Positions 7,853-15,906 are shown, counted from the stretch's first letter. The stretch: DNA of 19,151 nucleotides from Sulfurovum sp. (GCA_023955225.1 JAGSGJ010000036.1:1-19151); one strand, 5' to 3'. Notes: generated by a model from the sequence alone, not told the origin. A program made the numbers and translations.

Positions 7853-8866
7853 ATGGAACGTATGGTTGAAATAGAACGTTTTGATGAAGAGATCTCTTAT
7901 GAAGTGACACTTCGTCCCAGTTCATGGGATGAGTATATCGGTCAAGAAAAAATTAAAAAGAATCTAAAAGTTTTTATAGAAGCAAGTAAAAAAAGAGAAG
8001 AAGCATTAGATCATATTCTCTTTTTTGGACCCCCTGGTTTGGGTAAGACGACCATTGCAAACATTATCTCTACAGAGATGGAAGCAAACATTAAAACCAC
8101 GGCTGCACCGATGATTGAGAAAGCGGGAGACTTGGCTGCACTGCTTACCAATATCGAAGAGGGTGACATTTTATTTATCGATGAGATCCATCGTATGTCT
8201 CCAGCCATAGAAGAGATACTCTATCCTGCCATGGAAGATTTTCGTTTAGATATCATTATAGGTTCCGGTCCTGCTGCACAAACGGTGAAGATAGATCTAC
8301 CGCGTTTTACACTGATAGGGGCAACGACAAGAGCAGGGATGCTTTCCAACCCTCTTAGAGAGCGTTTTGGTATGCATTTTCGTATGCAGTTTTATACACC
8401 TGTTGAATTAGCCAAGATTGTTGAGCAAGCCTCTAAAAAACTTGAAAAACCAGCACAGGAATATGCTGCCACTGAAATAGCACGCAGAAGCAGGGGTACA
8501 CCGCGTATTGCACTTCGTTTACTCAAACGTGTCAGAGACTTCTCTGAAGTTGCCAATGAAGAGGAAGTGACGTTAAAAAGAGCCCAATATGCTTTAGATG
8601 AATTGGGCGTCAATAATCTGGGTTTTGATGAACAGGATATACAACTTCTAGAACTTCTGGTATCAGCGAAAAGTAAACCTATGGGGCTTAGTACCATAGG
8701 TGCAGCACTTAGTGAAGATGAAGGTACGATCGAAGACGTTTTAGAACCTTATCTCATAGCAAACGGCTACATAGAAAGAACCGCACGTGGTCGAATCGCT
8801 ACACAAAAGAGTTATGAACATTTTAAACTTCGGAGTATAAAGGATGGACTCATTGATGACGAATAA
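7853..8866 (+). CDS. ruvB: Holliday junction branch migration helicase RuvB
   Basis: RuvB is the AAA+ motor that, with RuvA, drives branch migration of Holliday junctions during recombinational repair. The 337-residue protein is full length. It has Walker A Gly-Pro-Pro-Gly-Leu-Gly-Lys-Thr (Lys 65), Walker B Phe-Ile-Asp-Glu-Ile-His (Asp 110, Glu 111), the sensor motif Gly-Ala-Thr-Thr-Arg-Ala-Gly, and the C-terminal winged-helix stretch ending near Tyr-Ile-Glu-Arg-Thr-Ala-Arg-Gly-Arg. The N-terminus Met-Glu-Arg-Met-Val-Glu-Ile-Glu resembles RuvB from Campylobacter and supports the ATG at 7853 over the one at 7862. The ribosome-binding site is weak, and the gene begins 3 bases after the BON lipoprotein stop, so it is probably translated by coupling. 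Confidence 0.97.
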   Translation: MERMVEIERFDEEISYEVTLRPSSWDEYIGQEKIKKNLKVFIEASKKREEALDHILFFGPPGLGKTTIANIISTEMEANIKTTAAPMIEKAGDLAALLTNIEEGDILFIDEIHRMSPAIEEILYPAMEDFRLDIIIGSGPAAQTVKIDLPRFTLIGATTRAGMLSNPLRERFGMHFRMQFYTPVELAKIVEQASKKLEKPAQEYAATEIARRSRGTPRIALRLLKRVRDFSEVANEEEVTLKRAQYALDELGVNNLGFDEQDIQLLELLVSAKSKPMGLSTIGAALSEDEGTIEDVLEPYLIANGYIERTARGRIATQKSYEHFKLRSIKDGLIDDE

Positions 8867-9896
8867 AAGTCTCACGATCACGGCACTTTTTGTGCTCTCA
8901 CTAATGGGTGCGTATAGTATCTATCAACCATTTTTACTCTCTATTGTTGTGGCAATGTTGCTTTCGATGGCAACCTATAACCTGACAAAAAAGTTGATAC
9001 TCTATTTTAATTCCAGAAAACTCAGTGCCATCATCACGTCACTGCTTTTAATACTGATACTCTTTGCCCCTATTGTCTATATGGCAACCACAGGAGTAGG
9101 GTATATCTCTCAACTTGATGTGGCAACTATCAATGAAGTTACCTCTGGAATCAAAACGTTTACTGAAAAGATACCCTATGTCAAAGAGTGGAGCCAGGTA
9201 GGTTTGAGTGATGAAAAGATCGCAGGGTATATCCAGGAGTCAACATCGTATATGACAACAGCAGGAAGTGCAGGACTCGGTTTTGTGAAGAACATGATTC
9301 TTGTACTTGTTTTTTATTTTTTTATTAACTTCTATGGAGAGCGTTTTTTTGATTTGATACGTGCACTTATGCCAGTGAGTAAGATGAAAAGTGCAAAGAT
9401 GATACATGAGGTTTCTTCGACAATGGAAGTGGTTTTTTATTCTATTGTCGTGACGGCTATCTTTGAAGGTTTTCTTTTTGGGATAATGGTAAGTTACTTT
9501 GGGTTTAACGGTCTTCTTTTTGGTGTCATTTATGGTTTTGCTTCATTGATACCTATCATTGGAGGGGCTGTAGTTTGGATACCTGTTGCACTTTACTCTT
9601 GGTCAAACTTAGATGCAAATACGGCTATTTTTATTACGGCTTATTCCATCATAATTATCTCTATTATCGCAGATACCTTCATTAAACCGGTCATTATCAA
9701 AGTGATCAAAGAAAATCTACTAAAAAGTACGATCGAGATCAATGAGATCGTTATATTTTTCTCTATTATCGCAGGGATGAGTACCTACGGATTTTGGGGG
9801 ATGATATTAGGTCCGGCGATTACTTCATTTTTGATTGCGATTACTAAAGTATATATAGATTATAATCATAAAGAACAAAGTAAAATGACTACGTAA
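8856..9896 (+). CDS. AI-2E family transporter (PF01594-type permease)
   Basis: This polytopic membrane protein of about 346 residues has hydrophobic segments near residues 8-40, 55-78, 140-160, 200-270 and 300-335. The pattern Phe-Gly-Phe-Asn-Gly...Pro-Ile-Ile-Gly-Gly and the late Gly-Phe-Trp-Gly-Met-Ile-Leu-Gly-Pro are typical of the AI-2E/PerM family. Members export small molecules or ions; a role in autoinducer-2 export applies to only some of them, and none can be inferred here. An ATG at 8844 is in frame, but AAAGG abuts it. The ATG at 8856, with AAAGGA about 9 bases away, is the better start. It overlaps the ruvB end by 11 bases. Confidence 0.85.
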   Translation: MTNKSLTITALFVLSLMGAYSIYQPFLLSIVVAMLLSMATYNLTKKLILYFNSRKLSAIITSLLLILILFAPIVYMATTGVGYISQLDVATINEVTSGIKTFTEKIPYVKEWSQVGLSDEKIAGYIQESTSYMTTAGSAGLGFVKNMILVLVFYFFINFYGERFFDLIRALMPVSKMKSAKMIHEVSSTMEVVFYSIVVTAIFEGFLFGIMVSYFGFNGLLFGVIYGFASLIPIIGGAVVWIPVALYSWSNLDANTAIFITAYSIIIISIIADTFIKPVIIKVIKENLLKSTIEINEIVIFFSIIAGMSTYGFWGMILGPAITSFLIAITKVYIDYNHKEQSKMTT

Positions 9897-9915
9897 GTTA
9901 CATAAGGAAGATATC

Positions 9916-10596
9916 ATTATAAAAATACTCATTATAGAAGATGACCCAGAATTAGCGCTCATCTTAACAAACTACCTTACAAAGTATGATATGGAAGTCA
10001 TAGGGGCTGAAGACCCTTACATAGGACTTTCACTTTTAACTCAGCATGAATTTGATCTGATCATTTTAGATTTGACTCTGCCTGGTATGGATGGGTTGGA
10101 AGTGATTCCTAAAATACGTGATATAAGCAATATCCCTATTATCATCTCTTCGGCGAGAGATGATATTACAGATAAAGTGATCGGTATGGAACGCGGGGCA
10201 GATGATTATATGCCAAAACCCTATGATCCAAGAGAACTTGTGACACGTATCAAAACGATTTTACGTCGTACACACAGTGTCGATGAAAAAGCACCGGAAG
10301 TAGAAGCACTTTTTGTTGCAGACCCCAACGCCAGAGAGATCAGGTTTAAAGGTAAATCGCTAGAACTTACTGCTGCGGAGTATGATATTTTAGGTATGCT
10401 CTTACAGCATAAAAATGGTTCAGTCTCTAGAGAACAGCTTTTGTATGAAAGTGAACATATTGATGATGACAGTTCTATTAAAAATGTTGATGTGATTATC
10501 TCACGTATACGACAGAAGATCGCGAAAGTGGATCCTGATAATATCTACATTAAACCTATTCGTGGTGTAGGATACCTTTTAACTGATCGCGTATGA
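9916..10596 (+). CDS. OmpR/PhoB-family response regulator with a non-AUG start (AUU or AUA)
   Basis: The receiver domain (residues about 1-115) has the acidic pair at Asp 8/Asp 9 (Ile-Ile-Glu-Asp-Asp), phospho-acceptor Asp 51 (Leu-Asp-Leu-Thr-Leu-Pro-Gly-Met-Asp-Gly) and conserved Lys 100. A winged-helix DNA-binding domain ends Arg-Gly-Val-Gly-Tyr-Leu-Leu. Numbering takes the codon at 9919 as residue 1. The frame contains no ATG, GTG or TTG between the in-frame stop at 9886-9888 and the ATG at 9991, and that ATG would delete the first strand and the acidic pair. AAGGA at 9904-9908 is placed for ATT at 9916 (7 bases) or ATA at 9919 (10 bases). The stop overlaps the kinase start (ATGA at 10593-10596). 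It resembles ArsR of Helicobacter. Function is likely; the start codon is an inference. Confidence 0.88.
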   Translation: MIKILIIEDDPELALILTNYLTKYDMEVIGAEDPYIGLSLLTQHEFDLIILDLTLPGMDGLEVIPKIRDISNIPIIISSARDDITDKVIGMERGADDYMPKPYDPRELVTRIKTILRRTHSVDEKAPEVEALFVADPNAREIRFKGKSLELTAAEYDILGMLLQHKNGSVSREQLLYESEHIDDDSSIKNVDVIISRIRQKIAKVDPDNIYIKPIRGVGYLLTDRV

Positions 10597-11837
10597 GAAA
10601 TCTATCTGTTACGACCTTTATACATATTCTTTTTTCCCTAGCAATCTTGATTTTGATTGCTACTTTTTTACTTTTTTTTTCTTGGGATAAAGACAGACAT
10701 AAGATTGAAGAATATAAACACTATCAACTTGTCTCCATTACTTTTCTCTCAAATCTACAACTTAATCCCGGAAAAGAAGCTCTGGATAAACTCTATGATG
10801 ATCTACGTCTAAAGGCAGTATCGGACAAGAGAAGCACAGAGATAAAAAAACAGATAGAAACAGAGGGTGAAACAGTGTTTACCGGAGGTTCTTCCCTAGG
10901 ACAAGTAAGGGTATTTCGAATAGAAGATAAGCATTATATCTATGTGCAACGTATGCAACACAATCTACTGTTAGAAGATGACAGAGCTGAAAATTATTAT
11001 TTTGAGATCGCTATAGCATTAGGTATTTTTCTTATTGGGTTACTACTTTTACTTTATTTGGCTGTTTTAAGAAAACTTTACCCCTTAAAAAAATTACATA
11101 AACAGATACAAAGATTTGCCCAAGGTGATATGCAGACACGCATTACCTATCTTTATGATGACGAGATAGGTAAGATTGCAAAAAGTTTTGATGATGCGAT
11201 TGTCCATATCAACGCTTTGAGTAAATCCAAAAACCTTTTTATGCGTAACTTGATGCATGAGCTTAAAACACCTATTACCAAAGGGCGTATAGTTGTTGAG
11301 ATGATGGAAGATGAAGCAAATAAAAAGATACTTGTACGTGCATTTGAACGGATGAATGAACTTATCTCTGAGCTTGCAGAGATAGAGAGGGTGACGACGC
11401 AAAGTTTCGAACCTACTTTTGAGTATGTAATGCTTGATGAAGTGATACGAAGAAGTCAAGAACTTTTGATGATGGGTAAAGATAACGTTACCGTAGATGT
11501 GAAAAATATCGCTTTAGCTACAGATGTTAAACTACTCGCTTTGGCTATTAAAAACCTATTGGATAATGGTATAAAGTACAGTAAAGATAAACATGTGACA
11601 CTTAGATCAGTAGGAGATGGCTTGGAGATCAGTTCAAAAGGTGAAGAACTGCAGCATCCACTCTCTTACTATGTAGAGCCTTTTTCTCAAGAAGAAAAGA
11701 GAAGTACAGGGTTTGGATTGGGACTTTATATTGTACATAGTATTTTGGAAAAATTAGGTTGTGGACTAGAGTATAAATATATAGACGGTCACAATATTTT
11801 TGTAATCAAGGCAGGGGATGCCTGCCGTTTTGGTTAA
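10593..11837 (+). CDS. ArsS-type sensor histidine kinase
   Basis: This 414-residue inner-membrane kinase is partner of the preceding regulator. TM1 is at about 9-29 and a periplasmic sensor loop of about 105 residues follows. TM2 is at about 138-158 and a HAMP linker covers about 158-208. The phospho-acceptor is His 222 in Phe-Met-Arg-Asn-Leu-Met-His-Glu-Leu-Lys-Thr-Pro, a sequence style I associate with Helicobacter ArsS. The ATP-binding domain has an N-box (Asn-Leu-Leu-Asp-Asn-Gly-Ile-Lys-Tyr-Ser, about 321-330) and a G-box Gly-Phe-Gly-Leu-Gly-Leu-Tyr (373-379). The usual Asp-x-Gly-x-Gly G1 box is not present; Ser-Ser-Lys-Gly stands at that place. ArsS senses low pH in Helicobacter, but the sensor loop here may see something else. 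It is the last gene of the panB operon. Confidence 0.92.
   Translation: MRNLSVTTFIHILFSLAILILIATFLLFFSWDKDRHKIEEYKHYQLVSITFLSNLQLNPGKEALDKLYDDLRLKAVSDKRSTEIKKQIETEGETVFTGGSSLGQVRVFRIEDKHYIYVQRMQHNLLLEDDRAENYYFEIAIALGIFLIGLLLLLYLAVLRKLYPLKKLHKQIQRFAQGDMQTRITYLYDDEIGKIAKSFDDAIVHINALSKSKNLFMRNLMHELKTPITKGRIVVEMMEDEANKKILVRAFERMNELISELAEIERVTTQSFEPTFEYVMLDEVIRRSQELLMMGKDNVTVDVKNIALATDVKLLALAIKNLLDNGIKYSKDKHVTLRSVGDGLEISSKGEELQHPLSYYVEPFSQEEKRSTGFGLGLYIVHSILEKLGCGLEYKYIDGHNIFVIKAGDACRFG
11810..11832 (+). terminator. Rho-independent terminator inside the 3' end of the kinase gene
   Basis: GGCAGG (11810-11815) and CCTGCC (11821-11826) form a 6-bp GC-rich stem with a 5-base loop, followed by GTTTTGGTT. 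The hairpin lies within the last codons of the histidine kinase gene (stop at 11835-11837), so coding sequence doubles as terminator. It would end the panB-to-kinase transcript facing the convergent glcF-like gene. Confidence 0.6.
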
Positions 11838-11872
11838 TTGACTTCTCTGAGTACCTAGATTATTCAGAGGAT

Positions 11873-13177
11873 TCAACCTTTAAGGGCCTCGGCTATAAGC
11901 TCTAAAGGGTTTTTAAAGACAGTCTCTACATCTGCGTTGTTCATCGCTTCACTGAGCTGTACTCTACAAGCAGAACACTCAGCACTGACATAATGTGCTT
12001 TGGTCTCTTTGATCATGGCTGCTTTTGGCTTTCCCGCCGCCTCAGCAAAATGAAATTTCTCTGTCTGCATGGTAACGCCACCAAAACCACAACAACGGTT
12101 TGGGTCACTCATCTCTACCATTGGGTAATTAGGTGCTAAAAGGTTACGTGGTTGTTCATAAATACCCTGCACTTTTCTTGCATGACAAGGGTCATGGTAT
12201 GTTACAGCTTCATCAAACTTCTTTCCCTTGTCTTTGAGTATTTGCTGTAATGATGTGTTGTCATCCAACCATGCAGTCGCCATGTGGATCTTCTCCGTCA
12301 CCTTTTTGGCTCTAGCTTCCCACTCAGGCATGTCATGATTTGCAAAAAAGACTTGCCAGTCATGTTTGATCATGGCAGAACAAGTAGCTTCAGGAATGAG
12401 CATGGCATCACACTCATCCATAAAACTTTCAAAGTACTCTATATTGGCTTTAGTCATGCGTTCAACTGAGTCAACTGCCCCTGTAAAATAAGCAGGCGCA
12501 CCACAGCAAAGCTGCGCTTTAGGGATAAAAATGTCAATATTGAGTTCTTTAAGTATCTCCACCAGGCTATCACCTATACCTACATAATTGTAGTTTGCCA
12601 AACAGCCTATAAAGAGAGCTACACGTTGATTTTTTTCTGTTTGAATCGCTGCAGGTATCTCTTCTGGATAAGAATTAAGAAAACTGACTTTTGATAAAGA
12701 AGGAATAAGCCTCCCTTTTTTAACCATAGGCATTCTAAAACGTGCCAAAAGACCACCTTTATTTTCATCTGTTTTGAATGCACAGGTTTTAAACATAAAT
12801 CCGAATTTCATCACAATATCCATGACTTTACGGTGTTCCAAGAGGTAGAAAGCAATACGTTTCAACCATGCGATACCAAACTTGTCTGCAATGTCTGCAC
12901 GTACTTCTTCAATGACCATATCTGTAGCCAATGAGTTAGGACAGACATCCACACAGTTGGTACATAAAAAACAACTTTCAAAGATATCTTTAGCGTTTTT
13001 GTCCAACTCTAAATGTCCTTGTTGATATGCACCCAAAAGCTCTATAAATCCACGCGGTGATGTTGTTTCATCAGGATTGACTTGATGGATGGTACATACA
13101 GGAATGCACTTCCCGCATTTAATGCAGTCATCACTGGTAGCGGTAAAGTTGAAAATATCTTCTGATTTTTTACTCAT
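11873..13177 (-). CDS. (Fe-S)-binding CCG-domain protein, GlcF/HdrD-like
   Basis: This 434-residue redox protein has two ferredoxin-type [4Fe-4S] motifs (Cys 18, 21, 24, 28 and Cys 69, 72, 75, 79) followed by two CCG domains (Cys-Cys-Gly at 224 and 362), the order found in the glycolate oxidase Fe-S subunit GlcF, LutA-like lactate-oxidation proteins and HdrD. It probably passes electrons from a flavoprotein dehydrogenase to the quinone pool. No glcD or other flavoprotein partner lies nearby, so the substrate is open. The frame can be extended to an ATG at 13279, but those 34 residues translate a hairpin repeat element. The ATG at 13177 starts Met-Ser-Lys-Lys, with AGAGGA about 13 bases upstream, a long spacing. 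It lies 176 bases downstream of hemN. Confidence 0.85.
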   Translation of the reverse strand: MSKKSEDIFNFTATSDDCIKCGKCIPVCTIHQVNPDETTSPRGFIELLGAYQQGHLELDKNAKDIFESCFLCTNCVDVCPNSLATDMVIEEVRADIADKFGIAWLKRIAFYLLEHRKVMDIVMKFGFMFKTCAFKTDENKGGLLARFRMPMVKKGRLIPSLSKVSFLNSYPEEIPAAIQTEKNQRVALFIGCLANYNYVGIGDSLVEILKELNIDIFIPKAQLCCGAPAYFTGAVDSVERMTKANIEYFESFMDECDAMLIPEATCSAMIKHDWQVFFANHDMPEWEARAKKVTEKIHMATAWLDDNTSLQQILKDKGKKFDEAVTYHDPCHARKVQGIYEQPRNLLAPNYPMVEMSDPNRCCGFGGVTMQTEKFHFAEAAGKPKAAMIKETKAHYVSAECSACRVQLSEAMNNADVETVFKNPLELIAEALKG

Positions 13178-13214
13178 TGTTTTTACTGTTTCCTCTTCTG
13201 CTAGGTTTTCTTTT

Positions 13215-13334
13215 CTACTTTTTCTAAAAAAGTAGGCAAAAAGCGTTGACCCTCTCGAATCGCTTCGATTATCTGGCACTAAATGCCGATACTCCTGTCG
13301 CTAAAGCGTAAGTGGGGTACACGGGCGTTCGTGT
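13215..13334. repeat. Mosaic of five small hairpins between hemN and the glcF-like gene
   Basis: Five inverted repeats follow one another. CTACTTTTT pairs with AAAAAGTAG at 13215-13235 (9 bp, 3-base loop). AATCG pairs with CGATT at 13258-13270, GGCA with TGCC at 13275-13287, and CGCT with AGCG at 13299-13308. ACACG pairs with CGTGT at 13319-13334. Part of it (13250-13283, minus strand) resembles the core upstream of panB. One or more stems may serve as a hemN terminator or a leader structure of the glcF-like gene. The chain looks like a compound intergenic repeat of the REP/BIME kind, but it is not a family I can name. Confidence 0.6.
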
Positions 13335-13353
13335 CAACATTATTAATGAAAGA

Positions 13354-14721
13354 TTATACCGTTTTTGAAAATGCTTTCTTACTCTGCGCATACTTTTTCA
13401 TATACGCATCAAATGGCATCGCTATATTTCGTATAAGCAGGGTACCTGTGGTACTTACGGTTATCTTATCTTCTGTGATGGTCACTAAGTCAGCCTCTAC
13501 AAACTCTTCTAATGCTTCCATTGCATCAGCAAAGTACGTTTTAAAGTCTATGTTATGCTCAGCCTCTACTCTTTTCATGTCTATAGAAAAGTTTGCCATA
13601 AGTTCCATGATCACAGCTTTACGAAGGAAGTCATCATCACTTAAGTTCACCCCTCTCTCAAAAGGCAGTTTTCCTGCATCAAGTGCAGCTTCATACACTT
13701 TCATATCTTTGGTGTTTTGCGCATAATAACGCTCACCCTCACCAATACTGGTAAGACCGATGCCTACAAGGTTTGCACCGCCTTTAGTCGTGTACCCTTG
13801 GAAGTTTCGGTGAAGCTCACCTTTGTTAATGGCACCAAAAAGTTCATCCTCAGGCTTAGCAAAATGATCCATACCTACCATTTTATATCCATTCTTTTCA
13901 AAAAAGTCAATAGTGTACTGGAAGATTTCCAGTTTAACATCCGGTGCGGGAAGTGTCGTTTCATCAAACTTACGTTGTGTTTTCATGAGCCAAGGCACAT
14001 GGGCATAGTTAAAAACAGCGACTCTGTCTGGGTTGAGCTGTGTAGAGAGTTGCAGTGTTGCTTTAAAGGTTTCCAGTGTTTGGTAGGGTAATCCATAGAT
14101 AAAGTCCGTGTTGATCGAGTTGATCCCATACTTCCTTGCTAGATCTACAGCATTTTGAGTAAGCTCTAAAGGTTGCACACGGTGGATCTCTTTTTGCACT
14201 TTATCATCCAAATCCTGTACACCGAAGCTGATACGGTTAAAGCCATGTTTCTGGAAAACTTTCATTTGGTCTTCATTAAAGAAACGAGGGTCTATCTCGC
14301 AGCTTATTTCGGCTTCCTTGCTCCAGTTAGGGAATTTCGATTTGATATAAGTGACGATCTCATCCAGTTCAAAAGCTTTATAATACGTCGGCGTACCCCC
14401 GCCAAAGTGAAACTGTATCACTTCACGAGAGGTATCGATGTGTTCAGCTAAAAGATCTACCTCTTTTTTTAAGTATTCTATATAGGCAGAAAGTTTTGCC
14501 TCTTTAGATGTAAAGACAACATTACAGCCACAGAAGTAACAGGCTGATCTACAAAAAGGTAAGTGTACATAGAGTGAGAGTTTCCCTTTTGAGTTTTCCA
14601 GGTACTTGATATAGTCATCGTACTTGAAGTCATCATTGAACTCTAAAGCTGTGGGGTAAGATGTGTATCTTGGCCCCGGTTTGGAGTATTTACTGAACTT
14701 TTCAAAATCTATGTTGCTCAA
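13354..14721 (-). CDS. hemN: Oxygen-independent coproporphyrinogen III oxidase (radical SAM)
   Basis: HemN decarboxylates coproporphyrinogen III to protoporphyrinogen IX without oxygen, using S-adenosylmethionine and a [4Fe-4S] cluster, in the haem pathway that also includes HemB (16560-17531). The 455-residue length matches bona fide HemN. The radical-SAM motif is in Leu-Pro-Phe-Cys-Arg-Ser-Ala-Cys-Tyr-Phe-Cys-Gly-Cys: Cys 57, 61 and 64 bind the cluster and Cys 66 is the extra HemN cysteine that separates true HemN from HemW. The Tyr at 51-type position and the Gly-Gly-Gly-Thr-Pro-Thr SAM-binding motif are also present. The start is TTG at 14721 with AAAGGA 8 bases upstream; no in-frame ATG is near. 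The upstream region holds a long inverted repeat and the argF terminator. Confidence 0.95.
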   Translation of the reverse strand: MSNIDFEKFSKYSKPGPRYTSYPTALEFNDDFKYDDYIKYLENSKGKLSLYVHLPFCRSACYFCGCNVVFTSKEAKLSAYIEYLKKEVDLLAEHIDTSREVIQFHFGGGTPTYYKAFELDEIVTYIKSKFPNWSKEAEISCEIDPRFFNEDQMKVFQKHGFNRISFGVQDLDDKVQKEIHRVQPLELTQNAVDLARKYGINSINTDFIYGLPYQTLETFKATLQLSTQLNPDRVAVFNYAHVPWLMKTQRKFDETTLPAPDVKLEIFQYTIDFFEKNGYKMVGMDHFAKPEDELFGAINKGELHRNFQGYTTKGGANLVGIGLTSIGEGERYYAQNTKDMKVYEAALDAGKLPFERGVNLSDDDFLRKAVIMELMANFSIDMKRVEAEHNIDFKTYFADAMEALEEFVEADLVTITEDKITVSTTGTLLIRNIAMPFDAYMKKYAQSKKAFSKTV

Positions 14722-14771
14722 TGTTGTTTCCTTTTGAAAAATTAACTTCTTCTGTGTCTTTGATTTCTCTT

Positions 14772-14817
14772 GTTACTTTTTCTTTTTTGTACTGCGACAA
14801 AAAAAGAAAGAAGTAAC
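14772..14817. repeat. Long near-perfect inverted repeat upstream of hemN
   Basis: Arms beginning GTTACTTTTTCTTTTTTGT (14772-14790) and ending with the complementary GTAAC at 14817 pair over about 18 bp with one bulge on each side and one wobble, around the loop ACTGCG. It lies about 50 bases upstream of hemN and just beyond the argF terminator. I recognise the GTTAC/pyrimidine-tract/TGTCGC style as a recurrent intergenic palindrome of proteobacterial genomes, but this is recollection, not a search. Confidence 0.65.
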
Positions 14818-14848
14818 CAAAAAAGCGCCTGCGGCATACATTATCAAT

Positions 14849-14896
14849 AAAAAAACGCAAGCGACATAGACTGCTTTATGTCTATTAACTACTTGC
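14849..14896 (-). terminator. Rho-independent terminator of argF
   Basis: On the minus strand, downstream of argF, GCAAG (14896-14892) pairs with CTTGC (14861-14857), enclosing an inner GACATA/TATGTC stem (14882-14877 with 14868-14863). One base further on is a run of seven T (14855-14849). The long hairpin plus U-tract fits an intrinsic terminator that separates argF from hemN. Confidence 0.65.
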
Positions 14897-14921
14897 AAGT
14901 TTGTGTATTTATTTTAATCTA

Positions 14922-15851
14922 TTATTTATCGTTCCGATGAGAATCTAGCCAGACCATGATGCCTTTTTGTGCATGCAGTCTGTTTTCTGCTTCGCTAAAG
15001 ATGACTTCTTCGTGTTTCTCGAAAGTTTCTTCACTCACTTCATAGCCTCTGTATGCAGGCAAACAGTGTAAGAATATGGCATCAGGTTTAGCTAAAGCCA
15101 TCATAGCTTCATCTACCATGTATCCATCAAATACACGAACACGTTCTTCTTTTTCATCTTCTTGTCCCATAGAAACCCAAGTGTCTGTGGTGACTACATC
15201 ACACCCCTTGACTGCCTCTTTAGGATCGTTACCAAAGGTGATCTTGGCACCACTCTCTTTGGCTATTTCAAGTGCATCTTTAACAATGGTTTCATCACAC
15301 TCATACCCTTTAGGTGTAGCCACTCTAAGTTCAAATCCAAGTTTAGCTGCAAGCATAAGCCAAGAGTGTGTCATGTTGTTTCCATCACCCACATACGCCA
15401 CTACAGGGTCTTTATCTTTACCATTTTCTATCATTGTGAGATAATCAGTCATGAGTTGTACAGGGTGGTAAGAGTCTGTAAGTCCATTGATCACAGGTAC
15501 TTTAGAGAAGTTTGCAAACTCTTCAAGTTTTGACTGTTCAAAGGTACGTATCATGACCATGTCAACCATACGGCTTATCACACGAGCCGTATCTTTCATC
15601 GGTTCACCACGTCCTAACTGTATGTCATTAGAAGAGAGAAAAAGTCCTACACCACCAAGCTGGTAGATACCTGTCTCAAAGCTCACACGTGTACGTGTAG
15701 AACTCTTTTCAAATATCATCCCAAGCGTTTGATGTTCCATGTAAGGTACAAATTTGCTTTGCTTTGTCTGTGCTTTTATCTTCTGTGCTAATGTTATCAT
15801 CTCAAAGATTTCTTCTTTGCTAAAATCTTTGAGTGTTAAAAAGTGTCTCAT
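14922..15851 (-). CDS. argF: Ornithine carbamoyltransferase
   Basis: The enzyme joins carbamoyl phosphate and ornithine to citrulline in arginine synthesis. The 309-residue length is typical. Signatures are the carbamoyl-phosphate loop Ser-Thr-Arg-Thr-Arg at 50-54, His-Pro-Val-Gln-Leu-Met-Thr-Asp-Tyr (the HPxQ motif), Asp-Thr-Trp-Val-Ser-Met-Gly (the ornithine-binding loop), and His-Cys-Leu-Pro at 262-265. The ATG at 15851 has AAAGGA 7 bases upstream. It is flanked by its own terminator (14849-14896) and is divergent from the DUF6714-like gene. Confidence 0.97.
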   Translation of the reverse strand: MRHFLTLKDFSKEEIFEMITLAQKIKAQTKQSKFVPYMEHQTLGMIFEKSSTRTRVSFETGIYQLGGVGLFLSSNDIQLGRGEPMKDTARVISRMVDMVMIRTFEQSKLEEFANFSKVPVINGLTDSYHPVQLMTDYLTMIENGKDKDPVVAYVGDGNNMTHSWLMLAAKLGFELRVATPKGYECDETIVKDALEIAKESGAKITFGNDPKEAVKGCDVVTTDTWVSMGQEDEKEERVRVFDGYMVDEAMMALAKPDAIFLHCLPAYRGYEVSEETFEKHEEVIFSEAENRLHAQKGIMVWLDSHRNDK

Positions 15852-15900
15852 CGGACTATCCTTTATACCTTATCTATAAATGTAAAAATTAAAAGAGATT

Positions 15901-15906
15901 ATTTTA
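15901..15906 (-). promoter_or_regulatory. Candidate -10 box for argF
   Basis: TAAAAT on the minus strand lies 50 bases upstream of the argF ATG, with no clear -35. Other A/T hexamers nearer the gene (around 15870-15880) are weaker alternatives. No arginine-operator palindrome was recognised. Confidence 0.25.

Noticed and set aside
11845..11869. CTCTGA/TCAGAG inverted repeat as a bidirectional terminator
   Set aside because: Six base pairs with a 13-base AT-rich loop and no T-run on either strand; the hairpin at 11810-11832 is much better.
13178..13279. N-terminal extension of the glcF-like protein
   Set aside because: It translates the hairpin repeat element; no family similarity, and the normal N-terminus begins just before the first cysteine motif.
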